Shown: positions 12,885 to 23,716 of the stretch, piece after piece | Layout: the number at the start of each line of letters is the position of its first letter | How positions within the stretch are numbered: the stretch's first letter is position 1 | Assembly: GCA_003550325.1 (NCBI GenBank) | Contig: QKWP01000644.1 | Span: forward strand, 9,107 to 73,106 | Source of the DNA: Gigaspora rosea | Lineage: Eukaryota; Glomeromycota; Glomeromycetes; Diversisporales; Gigasporaceae | Length of the DNA stretch: 64,000 bases | Direction of reading: 5' to 3' | Made by a program: the position numbers and the translations under genes | The notes under the pieces: model-generated | The model's database searches: none | What the model saw: the letters and a program-made list of their open reading frames with translations, nothing else | Told to the model about the DNA's origin: nothing

Positions 12885-13735
12885 TATATATTTAATTTAA
12901 AAATGTAATACAGTAGATATATATATGTATAATGATAATAATAAAATATAAAATTTAATATTAAATTGCAAAAACTTTTAAAAAATTTTAAAATTTTGCA
13001 AAATATTGTGAAATATTGCAAAATATTGCAGATTTACATAATATTATGCAAAATATTACCTCTTGTGACCCTGAAGAGAATAATTAAATAGAGGTTTGCA
13101 TTTTTTTGGCTGATTTTGCAATACTTTGCAATATATTTCAAAATTTTTTTTCAAATTATATTGTAAAATATTGTGAAATAAGAGCTAAAATAAGCAAATA
13201 AAAAAGTGCAAACCTTATCTAATTATTTCTCTTTAGGGGGTCGTTTAAAGCCTGGCACTTTACGAAATTACCCGATATATAACCAGGATCAGTCTGAACA
13301 AAACAAAGCGAGATGGCAAAGACAAAAACATGAAATATATAAAAAACAGCTATCTAAACCAGTCTTGGTTGACTAAGCAAAAGTGTTAGAAATATAATTT
13401 TACTATATAGAAACTACTCTTTCTAACCCAACCCTAACTCTAACCCTAATATTAATTAAAAATCGGAAAAATCAGGTAATTTCACAAGGTGCCAGGCTTT
13501 AAATATCCCCCTCTTTAGGGGTCACAAAAGATAAAATTATTATGTAAACCTACAATATTTTGCAATATTTTGTGATATTTTACAATTCAAAATTTTTTAA
13601 AATTTTCGCATTTTAATATAAAATTTTATATTTTTTTATTATTATCATTATATTATATATATTACAATTTTAAATTAAATATATATTTTAATAAATATTA
13701 CATGTTTTATTATATTATATTTTAATTATTATATA
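12885..13735. repeat. Long palindromic (foldback) element, interrupted by a MITE
   Basis: About 12890-13075 and 13540-13720 are inverted copies (TATATTTAATTTAAAAATGT and TTGCAAAATATTG.. against their complements), giving arms of about 180 bp. The central GACCCTGAAGAGAATAATT / CTCTTTAGGGGTCAC segment also pairs. The element was later split by the MITE at 13240-13510. No coding capacity. Confidence 0.65.
13240..13510. mobile_element. MITE, Mutator-like, 9-11 bp target duplication
   Basis: The inverted ends share the core TTTAAAGCCTGGCACYTT, followed by a matching GAAATTACCYGAT. CTCTTTAGGGG is repeated directly outside both ends (13229-13239 and 13511-13521). The G-run makes the exact boundary uncertain by 1-2 bases. 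GGG..CCC ends with a 9-11 bp duplication are Mutator-like. It sits in the middle of the palindrome 12885-13735 and restores it when removed. Its interior contains two short CCCTAA-type repeats, a weak match to telomere repeats. Confidence 0.75.
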
Positions 13736-13860
13736 TTCTTTATAGTATTATTTTTATATTATTACATATTATTTTAACTATTTTGCACTTTGTTGCATTT
13801 AATTTCATTACTATTTGTAGAAGAAAAAATAAAAAACTAGCTCTACACACATATTTTTAT
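13690..13860. repeat. Inverted copy of the repeat at 1550-1720
   Basis: The sequence around TTTGCACTTTGTTGCATTTA and CTAGCTCTACACACATATTT is the reverse complement of 1550-1720, with scattered mismatches. The pair flanks LINE-A. Confidence 0.55.
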
Positions 13861-14090
13861 ATATATCTATTTTTAAATTAAGCATAGTGTTATAGCTATT
13901 TACAGTATGCTATGTACTTGTAGGTTTTACTAGTAGACTTTATTTACTTAGCTTTAGAGTGATGACTGACATACTCCACCTACTACATTCATGTAGATAT
14001 CAGTTTTTTACTTAGAAAAGCACAAAGCTATGCAGTTTATAAAAACTCACTAGCACTTCCTCTTTAGGATCAATGCCTTATATATTTCTT

Positions 14091-14302
14091 GTGACAGATT
14101 AAAATGAAATCAGATTAAAATAAAATTTTTCTAATTTTTAAGCAAAATTTTAAAATATTTTAGGGGACATTTTTGGAGTTTTTTAGCATTAGGGTTAGGG
14201 TTTAGGGTTAGAGTTATTAATAAATGAGTATATGTGAGTTTTATAAGCTTTAAAGGTAGGTCCCCAGTTTTATTTTAATCTGATTTCATTTTTATCTGCC
14301 AC
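14091..14302. mobile_element. MITE with 7-bp target duplication (GTGACAGAT family)
   Basis: The inverted ends GTGACAGATTAAAATGAAAT and the complementary right end pair over about 31 bp with 2 mismatches. ATTTCTT is duplicated outside (14084-14090 and 14303-14309). The middle has TTAGGGTTAGGGTTTAGGG, a telomere-like run. Two relatives lie in tandem at 48577-48985. The superfamily is unclear from a 7-bp duplication. Confidence 0.7.
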
Positions 14303-14439
14303 ATTTCTTACTAATTTCTTTTGTATCACTCATTATTATATAATTCTTTATACATCATTCATGCAATTAATTTTTAGACTTTTAATTAAAGTTATACAAA
14401 TCCCAAAATCACCAATCATGTCATTTCCACATTCTAATT

Positions 14440-14990
14440 GGTACCACAAAATCTAGGGTAATCAGTGTTGGGTATAGTCCTTAGTTTAGTTTTAAAAACT
14501 GGACTGGACTGTTCTACTGGAACTAGTTCTAGTTCAGTTCAGTTTTTATATGATTTGTCTAAAAATTTTTATTGAACATAGGCTTTATATAATTTGTATA
14601 TATATATATGCTGATTGCTAAATAGCAATATATAACTATGATCCCAAAAATTTAAAATTTAATAAATTAGCTTTGCAAAAGCCTTTTATTTTATCATATT
14701 CCAAAGAAATTACTGCCAAAAAGCTTGTACTACTAGTTTATAGATCTACAAATCTATATAGATATAACAAAACTACAAATTTTATTTGTATTTTTATATA
14801 ACTTACTACATATTAGGAATATATATAAAATATTAAGATCCAACTGTAACAATAGTTAAAATTTTAATTATTTTATAATAGATTAATTTTGATCAAAATT
14901 ATAAATTTAGTTAAAAATATAAGAAAACTTAAACATGAAAATTTTTTTATTTTTTATTTGGTAAAATATTTATTAAATTGGCAAATTAAA
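14440..14990. other. AT-rich DNA with a hAT-like end remnant
   Basis: ATCAGTGTTGGGTATAGTCC at 14461 followed by oligomer repeats (ACTGGACTGGACTG, GAACTAGTTCTAG) looks like a lone end of another oligomer-built foldback element. Similar phrases occur at 48360-48470 and 60270-60370. No partner end or duplication was found. The 75-codon open frame at 14889 overlaps the next MITE and is not credible. Confidence 0.35.
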
Positions 14991-15001
14991 ATTTACATAT
15001 A

Positions 15002-15189
15002 CACAGTGGCTCTCGATATAACGGACCATCGATATAACGGATATTGCTTAATACGGAGAATTATAATGGAACCAAATTATGATTTATATAATATCTTATA
15101 TATCATGAGATTTTGATATAACGGAGCTTTTTGATATAACAGAACAAAGAAATGGAACCATGGCCTCCGTTATATTGAGAGCCACTGTG
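15002..15189. mobile_element. MITE, Tc1/mariner-like, TA target duplication
   Basis: The ends CACAGTGGCTCTCGATATAA and their complement match over 24 bp with one mismatch. TA lies outside each end (15000-15001, 15190-15191). The phrase GATATAACGGA recurs inside. 188 bp long with no coding frame. CAGTG..TCGATATAACGGA ends are typical of pogo/Tc1-type MITEs (family assignment by recall). Confidence 0.85.
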
Positions 15190-15369
15190 TATATTGGCAA
15201 AATCTGTTTATAAAAATATATACTTTTATTATGATATAGGTTTTATATTTTATAAATGAACTAAAATTTTAAATAATTCATATTACTAAATATATCTTTA
15301 GTAGTTAAGATCTCAAAATTCTATATTAAAGCTCTATCTATATAGTATTCAGATTAGTATTCTTATGAA

Positions 15370-15560
15370 GCCTAAGTTCAAGTTCAGTTAAATTTTGAAC
15401 CAAACTTGAACTGAACTCGAATTTAGAAATTAAGTCTGGTTTAAGTTTAATATCAAACTTTTAAAGTAAGTTCAAGTTCAGTTCAGGTTCAGTTCAAAGT
15501 TCATGAACATGTTTAGGTTCACTAAAAATTATTAAAATCATATTAAATATTATATAATAT
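15370..15560. repeat. TTCAAG/TTCAGG oligomer repeats, foldback remnant
   Basis: Runs of AAGTTCAAGTTCAG and their complement (CTTGAACTGAACTC) resemble the sub-terminal repeats of the element at 15742-17139 but lack clear ends. Probably an older relative. Confidence 0.5.
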
Positions 15561-15741
15561 TTATTTATTACAGTTAACTCTCCCAAAATCAATCCTGCTA
15601 AAACTAATAACTTGTCAAATCTGATAAAAATTAATTCACCAAGTCCGTTTCTGTTATATAAATCTAATAGTTTATAATAATTTCAAATCTGATAACTTCT
15701 CAATACTAATACAAAACTTGTCCACCATGCATACTGGTTTG

Positions 15742-17139
15742 TAGTGTTCCGAACTTCAGTTCAGTTCAATAGAGGTTCAGGTTCAGGTTCAATGAACCTG
15801 AACCTGAACCTGAACCTGCTCTAAAAGTTCAATACTGAACTGAACCTGTACTTCAAATTATTGAACATGAACCTGAACCTGAACTTAAAAAAAGTTCAGT
15901 TCAGGTTCAGTTCAAGGTTCATGAACATGTTCAGGTTCATAATATATGCACATGTTTACCTAAATCACAGAGTTAGAATCAATTAGTAAAATTTAGAAAA
16001 TCATAGAAATTTGTATAATTTTATTAATAAAATTATACAAATTTCTATAATTCTCTAAATTTTACTGATTGATCATAACTTCTTGCACTATGTAAACTTG
16101 TTAAGCACCAAAAAATACATCAAAACGGCATATTTTATTTTACTTTTCTTAAAATTTGAAGAAAAGATGCTTAATTTTGAATTTTTGATGAAAATTACCA
16201 AAATTAAGCATCTTTTCTTCAAATTTTAAGAAAAATAAAATAAAATATACCGATTTGATGTATTTTTTGGTGCTAAACAAGTTTACTTAGATCAAGAAGT
16301 TATGATCAATTAGTAAAATTTAGAGAATCATGGAAATTTGTATAATTTTATTAATTAAATTATACAAATTTCCATTATTCTCTAAATTTTACTAATTGAT
16401 CATAACTTCTTGCACTAAGTAAACTTGTTAAGCACTATAAAATACATCAAATCGGCATATTTTATTTTACTTTTCTTAAAATTTGAAGAAAAGATGCTTA
16501 ATTTTGAATTTTTGATGAAAATTACCAAAATTAAGCATCTTTTCTTCAAATTTTAAGAAAAATAAAATAAAATATACCGATTTGATGTATTTTTTGGTGC
16601 TTAACAAGTTTACTTAGTGCAAGAAGTTATGATCAATTAGTAAAATTTAGAGAATCATAGAAATTTGTATAATTTTATTAATAAAATTATACAAATTTCT
16701 ATGATTCTCTAAATTTTACTATCTGATTTATACTCCTCACTCTAAGTAAACTTGTTCAGTATCAAAAAATACATATATTTTTATTTAGACTCAAACTAGT
16801 TTGCAAAATTTGGACTAGCCCGACCAAACTTATGATTGAGTTTGAGTCTAATATAAAGTTTTAATAATAAAATTTAGAGTTTGAGTCTGGTCTGGACCAG
16901 ACCAAACCCGGACCCAAACCTAGAATCGCTAGTTCATATGAACACCAGACTGAACCTGAACATGTTCATGAACTTATGAACTGAACCTGAACTGAACCTG
17001 AACCAGCTCTAAAAGTTCAATACTGAACCTGAACCTGAACATGTTTTAAAAAATGTTCAGGTTCAGGTTCAATACTGAACCTGAACCTGAACCTGAACTT
17101 GATCTAAGTTCAGTTCAGTTCAGGTTCATAGGAACACTA
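15742..17139. mobile_element. hAT-like foldback element built from TTCAGG repeats
   Basis: The ends are TAGTGTTCCGAAC on the left and, inverted, TAGTGTTCCTATGAAC on the right. The flanking 8-mers CTGGTTTG (15734-15741) and CTGGTTTT (17140-17147) differ at one base, fitting a hAT target duplication. About 160 bp inside each end consists of tandem GTTCAG/GGTTCA oligomers in both orientations. The interior (15960-16790) is an alternating palindrome array. There is no transposase frame. Confidence 0.75.
15965..16740. repeat. Alternating inverted array of a ~163-bp module
   Basis: Five palindrome centres occur at about 16025, 16190, 16354, 16518 and 16680, spaced about 163 bp. The sequence is therefore one module read forward, reversed, forward, reversed. 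Landmarks are TTTGTATAATTTTATTAAT at odd centres, GAAGAAAAGATGCTTAATTT at even centres and TGATCATAACTTCTTGCAC midway. The direct period is about 327 bp. The arms are nearly identical. Confidence 0.85.
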
Positions 17140-17159
17140 CTGGTTTTGGGACATTCAAC

Positions 17160-18000
17160 TGTATAAAAATATTTTTCTATATAAAATTTATTTTAGACTA
17201 AATAAATTACCTTTAAGCTTCAAAATAAAGTTATAAAGCTTATCAAGATGAATCTAATCCTAAGATATTCTTAAAAAATGTTTTATTGACTATATAAAAT
17301 TCTATATAAACAATATTATTATTTTTATAAAATTTAATATAGTTAGCAAAATATTTTTAATGATAATTTATGAACTATCTAACAGATTTTAATAATTTAA
17401 CTACTATTAGATTGTTTTAATAAGCTTTACAACTTTACTTAGAAGCTCAAAGGTAATTTACTTAGTATAAAAATATTTTTCTATATAAACTTTTTTCATA
17501 CTATATAGAACCCTGAAATATACATAAATAGATCAAGTATTAGTTTGTTTAATTTTGGTGTTTTTTATGCAAATTTTTTCTATTTATAGTAATTCTTTGT
17601 TTATTTTTAAAGTTTTCCTGCAGATCTAGCTATTTTGGATAATTTTATAATTAACCTAACATATCTATGTATATTTCGGGGTCCTACTATATAAATTATT
17701 GAGCTTCTAAGTAAAGTTGTAGAGCTTATCAAAATGAATCTAAAAATAGTTAAATTATTAAAATCTGTTAAGTAGTTTATAAGATATTATTAAAAAACAT
17801 TTTGTCAATTATATAAAATTTTTAAAAATAATATATTGTTTATATAGAATTTTATATAGTTATTAAAACATTCTTTGAGGATATTTCATGATCTACTCAC
17901 AGATTTTAATAATTTAACCACTATTAGATTTGTCTTAATAAGCTCTACACTTTACTTAAAAGCTCAAAAATAATTTATTTAGTATAGAAAAGTTGTACAT
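17160..18000. repeat. Composite palindrome, ~840 bp
   Basis: Two local palindromes (about 17160-17490 and 17700-18000, each with AAGCTTCTAAGTAAAGTTGT-like arms) are arranged around a larger symmetry centre near 17600. There, ACTATATAGAACCCTGAAAT pairs with its complement at about 17670-17690. No coding frame. Likely a MITE pair or foldback element. Confidence 0.6.
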
Positions 18001-18059
18001 AGAAAGCTATTTATTATATTAAATATAAATAAAAAATAATAATTTTGATTGATCATTAT

Positions 18060-18206
18060 TTATAATAAATAATTCAAATATCAAACTTGAACTATGTTTA
18101 TGAACTTTGAACTGAACTCGAAGTAAACTTATTTTTTAAGTTCAAGTTCAGTTCAGGTTCATAAATATTAAGTCTGGTTCAGGTTCAAGTTCAAGGATCT
18201 GCAAAA
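18060..18206. repeat. Older TTCAGG foldback element, left part
   Basis: TTCAAGTTCAGTTCAGGTTC-type repeats resume at 18685-18770, on the other side of the 18207-18684 element. Deleting that element joins CTGCAAAA to ATTTTAAGTTCAAG and restores a continuous repeat. This is therefore a second copy of the 15742-17139 family, split by a later insertion. Confidence 0.65.
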
Positions 18207-18684
18207 TAGTGTTCTGACCCGTCATGAAAATCCCAAACTGGGTCACCTGGGTCACCCAGGTGAACACTAGGTAATAAAAAAAATTCTGCTATGGGTCACC
18301 TGGATGAACACTAGGTATTAGAAAAAATTTTGCTATGGGTCACTCACAGATGGGCAGTCTAATTCTAAAAAAAAAAAAAAAAAAGTAAATTTAATGTTAT
18401 TGCATCTATTCGCTGTTATTTTTTTTAATCCAATTTATTAATCTTCATTACAGTCAATATTGCTCAACAAACTCATTTAGAGCATCAGAGCATCAATTTA
18501 ATAATAAAAATTATGTAACCACAAAAACTCGTGTTCCATCGGGTTCAGTTCCAAGCAGGGTCGAACTGAGTTTCGGCAAGCAAGATAACTTCCCTAATTA
18601 CCTAATTATAACCAACCCACGGGTTGACCCCTGCGGGTTGACCCACGGGTGACCCGGGTGATACTTACCCGGGTCAGAACACTA
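18207..18684. mobile_element. hAT-like MITE built from GGGTCACC repeats, perfect 8-bp duplication
   Basis: The inverted ends are TAGTGTTCTGACCCGT and ACCCGGGTCAGAACACTA. The 8-mer CTGCAAAA is duplicated exactly (18199-18206 and 18685-18692). The sub-terminal DNA is made of GGGTCACCTGG and GGGTTGACCC oligomers, much richer in GC than the surroundings. It has no coding frame. It shares the TAGTGTTC end with 15742-17139 but has quite different sub-terminal repeats. It lies nested inside the older TTCAGG element. Confidence 0.88.
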
Positions 18685-18917
18685 CTGCAAAATTTTAAGT
18701 TCAAGTTCAGGTTCAATCAAATTTGAACTGAACCTGATCGAACCGAACCAAAATGTAGGAACTAATTCGGATACTGTGATGTGCCATTTATATGATACTT
18801 GAAAAATTTTAGCATACACACGTATAGTTCTTTTCTGGCATCTGATTGACTGGAACAAGTGATCAGCAAAAATTTTAGCGTACAGTATGTATAGTAATGT
18901 ATGCGGAACATCACTAA

Positions 18918-19223
18918 GGCGAGACCAATTTAATTCAGTGGTTTACGTTACATTCCTTTTTCAAAAGAGGGAGGGAGGGAGAACTGGACATATATATAAT
19001 AAACTTTAAAATTTTTTTCTTGATCAGAAATTATCGGGCTTCCCTCGCTCGTCTTTTATGTTTGTTCAATTTCTCTTTGGAAAGTTTCAGAACCTTGCAC
19101 CTTGCAATTTTTAATCTTAATTCTGCCCGGCATTAAGCTCTCCGGCTAAAATTACCATGTTTCTCGAAAATATTAACTAATAGAAAGGGGTAATGTAAAC
19201 TACTGAATCGAATTGGTCTCGCC
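18918..19223. mobile_element. MITE, PIF/Harbinger-like, TAA duplication
   Basis: The ends GGCGAGACCAATTTAATTCA and the complementary right end pair over about 38 bp with a few mismatches. TAA flanks both (18915-18917, 19224-19226). 306 bp with no frame. A solitary related end lies at about 20030-20065. A 3-bp TAA/TWA duplication with GGC ends fits PIF/Harbinger. Confidence 0.75.
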
Positions 19224-19247
19224 TAACTAAGATATGGATAACATTAG

Positions 19248-19363
19248 TACATCTAAAGTAGCGACTGACTAAAATTTCGACTTAATGCATGCATGAAGAT
19301 GGGGGCTTAATTTAGTCAGACGTTACTTTAGATAGGGGCGGCTACTTTAGATGCAACCGTACC
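19248..19363. mobile_element. Small inverted-repeat element
   Basis: ACATCTAAAGTAGC near 19250 pairs with GGCTACTTTAGATGCA near 19350, and GACTGACTAAAAT pairs with a nearby inner complement. No target duplication could be fixed, so the exact ends are uncertain. Confidence 0.5.
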
Positions 19364-19379
19364 CTTAGTACCTCATCTC

Positions 19380-20960
19380 ATTAACCCCGCCCAACACTCT
19401 GATTCCCGTAATAACCCTGATCGATCGCATGATCACGTGAGTCACTCAAATTATATTTTCGTTTCACCTTTGCTTTTTCAAATCATTATGATCTCGTCAT
19501 TTATTTGTACACCTTTTACTAAGTGCAAGGGCTCTTCAGAATTACGCGATACATAGTAAGGTTTGTAACTGTAACTCGTGATAGAAACTATAAGAATTCC
19601 AATGTGAACTATGTAATTCAACCCTAATCATAAATTTCGATTATTAGATTGCGAGCAAACTTTGTATGAGAATTTTTACAATAATTCATAATAGGAATCA
19701 AGATAATTTCGATTCAAACTCAACCTTAAAACGTATTATTTGTCGAGTAGGTTTGTAACAGAATTTTTTTTATAGAAACTATGATAAAAATCATGATAAT
19801 TCCAACACAATAACTCTCTTTCATTGTTACCGAAATGGCATGCAAGCCGTGTATTTTATATATTCGATAAAACTTGCTAAAAACATTTAAGTACATATCT
19901 CCATCATGGATCCAATAAAAGAATTTGATTGGTTTGTCTGATCAAATAACCAATCAGATTCTTTGTCGAATTTATTAAGTGATTTCTATAAGTAAGAGGG
20001 GAGAGGATAAAAAGAGGGAGGAGGGGATAATGTAAACCACCGAATTAAATTGGTCTGCCTAATCTGGATACCATCCGGATACAAAATTAAAAAAAGATCC
20101 GGATATCCAGATTTAAAAAAATGATGGCGGATGATCAAAAAAGTATCCGAATTGTATCTGGATCCAATTAATACCACAAACGAGGGTTTAAAACTCCGAG
20201 CGATGGATTAAAGCCCAAAGTGAAGGATTCAAACCTCAAGCGAGTGGTTGAAGCTCCAATCATGTGTTAAAACTCCAATATAAAGTAGAAGATATAAATA
20301 GATTTGGTTTCAACTTGTGAAAACATAATTATCACTCCAACACTCGCACTTACACTCGGTGTAATTCTATAATTAAAAAAGGTTTATTGTATTCGTGTTC
20401 AAGAGAAACAATAATAAAAGTGAAATTCTTTAACCTACAATTAGAAAGTTAGTCAAATTAAAACTCTTCATCGATCCTACGATTCTTAAGCATAAACATG
20501 CAAATGTTATCATTGAATCCAGAATTCTTTGCCAACGATTGAAGCTAAATCGACCCTAAATTATCGAAGCTTTCCCACCGATCGTTACACCTGCTCAAGC
20601 ATTTTATAAAAGAAATTGATTGTAGTTGTTTTTTATATTGTTGCCCAAAATAAGTAAAGGTCGAAAATTCAAAAGACCTTATAAACACAACCCGAGTTTG
20701 ACAAAAATTTCTTGGGAAGCATGCTGATCATTCTACAGATAGATCAAAACAAGAACGCTTTTCCATTTTAGTATATAAGGAAATGTGCAGATCACAAGTA
20801 AAATAATAAAAACAAATTGTTTATTCACAAACTTATACATTGATAGAAAAGGGTTAATAAGAAAAAGTCAATTTGCAATAAAACTGTGCATCCTTGTGTC
20901 AGACGACACCTGGTCTAAATTAGATTAGATTAGGGTAAAATTACGATAAAGTTAACTCAT
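19380..20960. other. Intergenic DNA, possible solo LTR
   Basis: No coding frame. 20028-20066 is a lone copy of the Harbinger-like end seen at 18918-19223. 20180-20590 has a composition unlike its surroundings. It contains imperfect direct repeats (GATGGATTAAAGCC, AAGGATTCAAACCTC, AGTGGTTGAAGCTCC), a TATAAATAG box at 20296 and an AATAATAAAA signal, and ends at TTACA. This is the anatomy of an LTR, but I could not identify the 5' boundary or a target duplication. Confidence 0.35.
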
Positions 20961-20964
20961 ACAG

Positions 20965-21378
20965 TGGGTCCAAAATTCTGGGTCGGGATACGTCAGAGTG
21001 CATCGGAATCATGGTCGGCTGGATTGGAATCGATCAATTTTGCCCCTAGATCATAAATCATATCCATTCATTAAGTAAAAAATGCCCAACTGGTAATTTT
21101 GCTATAGAGCCTGCTAACAACTAGGGCTAAACGCCAACCTAGATCCGACGCATCCGACCCAGAAATTTGGAGATAACCCTGTAAAAATCAATAAAGTTAG
21201 AAGTAATTCAGGTCTGGATACGTCGGAGTATATCGGAATCGTGGCCGGCTAGGTCGGAATTAATCAATTTTGCCCCAAGATCATAAAAAATTTTACTAAT
21301 GAAACCATATCTATTCATTAAGTAAAAAATGCCCAGCTGATAATTTTGCTATAAAAGCTAACAAATAGTGCTAAACGC
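20965..21378 (+). repeat. Direct duplication of a ~170-bp unit (two copies)
   Basis: About 20965-21138 and 21205-21376 align with scattered differences. Both contain GGATACGTC..AGT..ATCGGAATC, GATCAATTTTGCCCC-like, CATTAAGTAAAAAATGCCCA and TAATTTTGCTATA. Both end in GCTAAACGC. A 66-bp spacer separates them, and no coding frame is present. Confidence 0.75.
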
Positions 21379-21559
21379 TCCTGGCATCTGATAGTCGTCT
21401 GATCTGACGTAACCATATATAAATTATTTCATTGATTAATTAAATTTAAAAAAGGTTCAGTAAGGTTAAATATTAGTGACTGCATATAATTTTGTTTACA
21501 GACCACCCAGCACATTATCATCACGTGATTTCCTCCGTTTTAGCGATGTTTCCCAGTAT

Positions 21560-21636
21560 TAGCGTGTCCAGGATTATGCGATGCGAAATTTGGTAAATTA
21601 TACGCATATTATGCTTTCGCAAATCCTGGACACCCT
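21560..21636. mobile_element. Mini hairpin element related to 21940-22362
   Basis: The left end GTGTCCAGGATTATGCGATG and the right end TTTCGCAAATCCTGGACACC are inverted copies. The end resembles that of the larger hAT-like element downstream. The flanking 8-mers are only partly alike, so it is either diverged or a recombination remnant. Confidence 0.6.
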
Positions 21637-21939
21637 CGGTATAAAAATTTTGTCCTCCACGTGATCAGTACTAAAATTCTTTATGTTAGGTTAGGGTTAG
21701 GGTGAATGCTCAGTTAAGGTTTGGGTTTAGGTTATTATATTCAAGGAAAACTTTTTGTAAATTCAAAAAAGTGGTTTTTTATGCAAACTTTTGAGAAATA
21801 ACAAGAGATGAGAATAACAAAAGAGACGTTTTGAAACGTTTGTTTAGGAATTTTCCTGTTCGTGTTACGTTGCACCAACTTATGAACTTTTATTGACCAA
21901 TAATCACGTTGGGTGAAATTTTTATGGTGATACTGTGGT

Positions 21940-22362
21940 TAGAGTGTCGAGGATTATGCGATGCGAGGTTATGCGCATAATTTGTTATTTTTGTGCATCG
22001 CATATGCTTCGCATAATCAAGCAAAAAAGCATAATCACGTGAATAAAATCTGATTGGTTGTTGGGAATATGTTAACTTTATTTAAATTTGTAATTTGGGT
22101 GACAGAGTACTGTAATGACAGAACGTAGGTCCCGAAAAGTTCCGATGTAGAAAATGAATGAACTTAAATTACGAGCATTTGATAAATGTCCGAGAAATTC
22201 CAAAAAACGAACTAAAAAATTAATTATTAATTACATAATAAAAATCGCATAATCGACCTAATCGATCGCATAATTTTAAATTTATTTCGCATCCATCGCA
22301 TAATCCACCTCAATTCGCCCGCATACTTTACCTCATCGCATCGCATAATCCTGGACAGCCTA
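21940..22362. mobile_element. hAT-like MITE built from TTATGCGATGCG repeats, perfect 8-bp duplication
   Basis: The ends TAGAGTGTCGAGGATTATGC and, inverted, TAGGCTGTCCAGGATTATGC are good inverted repeats. The 8-mer ACTGTGGT is duplicated exactly (21932-21939 and 22363-22370). Sub-terminal DNA repeats GCGATGCG/CGCATAATC oligomers. The TAGRGTG-type end plus 8 bp is diagnostic of hAT. The 66-codon minus frame inside reads the oligomer repeat (Met-Arg-rich) and is not a gene. Confidence 0.9.
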
Positions 22363-22385
22363 ACTGTGGTACATCGTTTTGCTAC

Positions 22386-22433
22386 GGACACGTACCATTT
22401 CACGTGATCTACACGTACGATCATCACGTGATA
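22386..22433. repeat. Detached left end of the palindrome at 24042-24830
   Basis: CGTACCATTTCACGTGATCT..GATCATCACGTGATA is the inverse of 24795-24830, allowing for a few mismatches. The piece was cut off from its element by the hAT insertion 22434-24041. Confidence 0.65.
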
Positions 22434-22554
22434 TAAAGATGCCTGACGAATGACGAATCATTCGTCATTGACGAATGACGAAACCATTTCGTCAGGTGAC
22501 TTCCAATTGACGAATTGACGATTGACGAAACCCCTGACGATTGGCGAAACCTAT

Positions 22555-22672
22555 GACGAATTGACGAAACCTATGACGAATTGACGAAACCTATGACGAA
22601 TTGACGAAACCCTATGACGAATTGACGAAACATATGACGAATTGACGAAACCTATGACGAAACCTGATGAGT
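22555..22672 (+). repeat. 20-bp tandem repeat (sub-terminal)
   Basis: About five to six consecutive copies of GACGAATTGACGAAACCTAT, one with an extra C and one with CAT for CCT. They are probably transposase-binding-type sub-terminal repeats of the surrounding hAT-like element. Confidence 0.8.
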
Positions 22673-23217
22673 TATATTCATACAAAATAGAGTTAATTAC
22701 CGCGTTTATAAAACTTAAGAAGTGTTTTAATAACCCGCAAAAGGGTCATATACAAAAGAATATAACCTAATTAACCTTTTAGGCAATTCCATAGGAAAAG
22801 TCGCGGTCAATAACGATAAGAGCTAAAAATAACGTTGTTTTACAGTAACAGATCAGGTTATAATGCATAATTAATAGCAGCGATAGAAAATCAATATAGG
22901 TTGGATAACAATATATACATATTAAGATATCCATTACATTCTCGTTATCCATCGTGATTTTACTTATTTACGAATAACAAATCAAAAAAGGAAATAAAAT
23001 TTTGTAAATAAACAAAGCGCGTAAAGATAGAAGTTTAGGGCTAAGGTGTTGTTGTTGAAGACTACAACGATAGATTGGTGCACATTATATTAACATTTCG
23101 TTCCCATCATTTTTAATTAGTGCACCAAGGTCGATTTAAACATTGGTTTCCGGAATCAACGAAAACAAACGCGTGCATATTCCGGATCAACCCGACAAAA
23201 ATTTGAACACGTGACGT

Positions 23218-23716
23218 TAGGGTGTTACCTCAACTACGGATTTTTTATAGGCCGTATATTTAAATATTAGATTAAATTTACATTTTTTAGCATAAGTATC
23301 CAACAAAAGTGCATCTAATTTTTTTTTAATTTGAAGCTTTCAACTAGCTCTACATGGTAATAGAGCTATTTTTTAAATAATTTTTTTAAAAAAATTTCGT
23401 AAAATTTAATTAATTATTTAATATTTAATATTTATATAATAACTGAATGATTTTATAAACTATTGAAAAAAATAGCTCTATTACCACGTAGAGCTAGCTG
23501 AGAGCTGCAAGTTAAAAAAATTATATACACTTCCGTTAGATATTTGTATCAATAAATGTAATTTTATTTTTATAATTATTTTATAATCATCTAGTATAAA
23601 AAGTTGGTTAACGATAACTGATAATATCGAAATATAACCATTAATAAATCCGTAATTAATGAACTTCATATGTTACCCCGACTATGTTTGATTTTATTAG
23701 TTGAGGTAACACCCTA
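23218..23716. mobile_element. Nested palindromic MITE, TAGGGTGTTACC ends
   Basis: TAGGGTGTTACCTCAACTA at 23218 and its exact inverse at 23698-23716 bound about 500 bp. Much of this folds on itself, including CTAGCTCTACATGGTAATAG against its inverse near 23480-23500. The flanking bases are themselves inverted (CACGTGACGT / ACGTAACGTG), so the true end and duplication (ACGT, 4 bp, or more) stay unclear. No credible frame. Confidence 0.75.
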
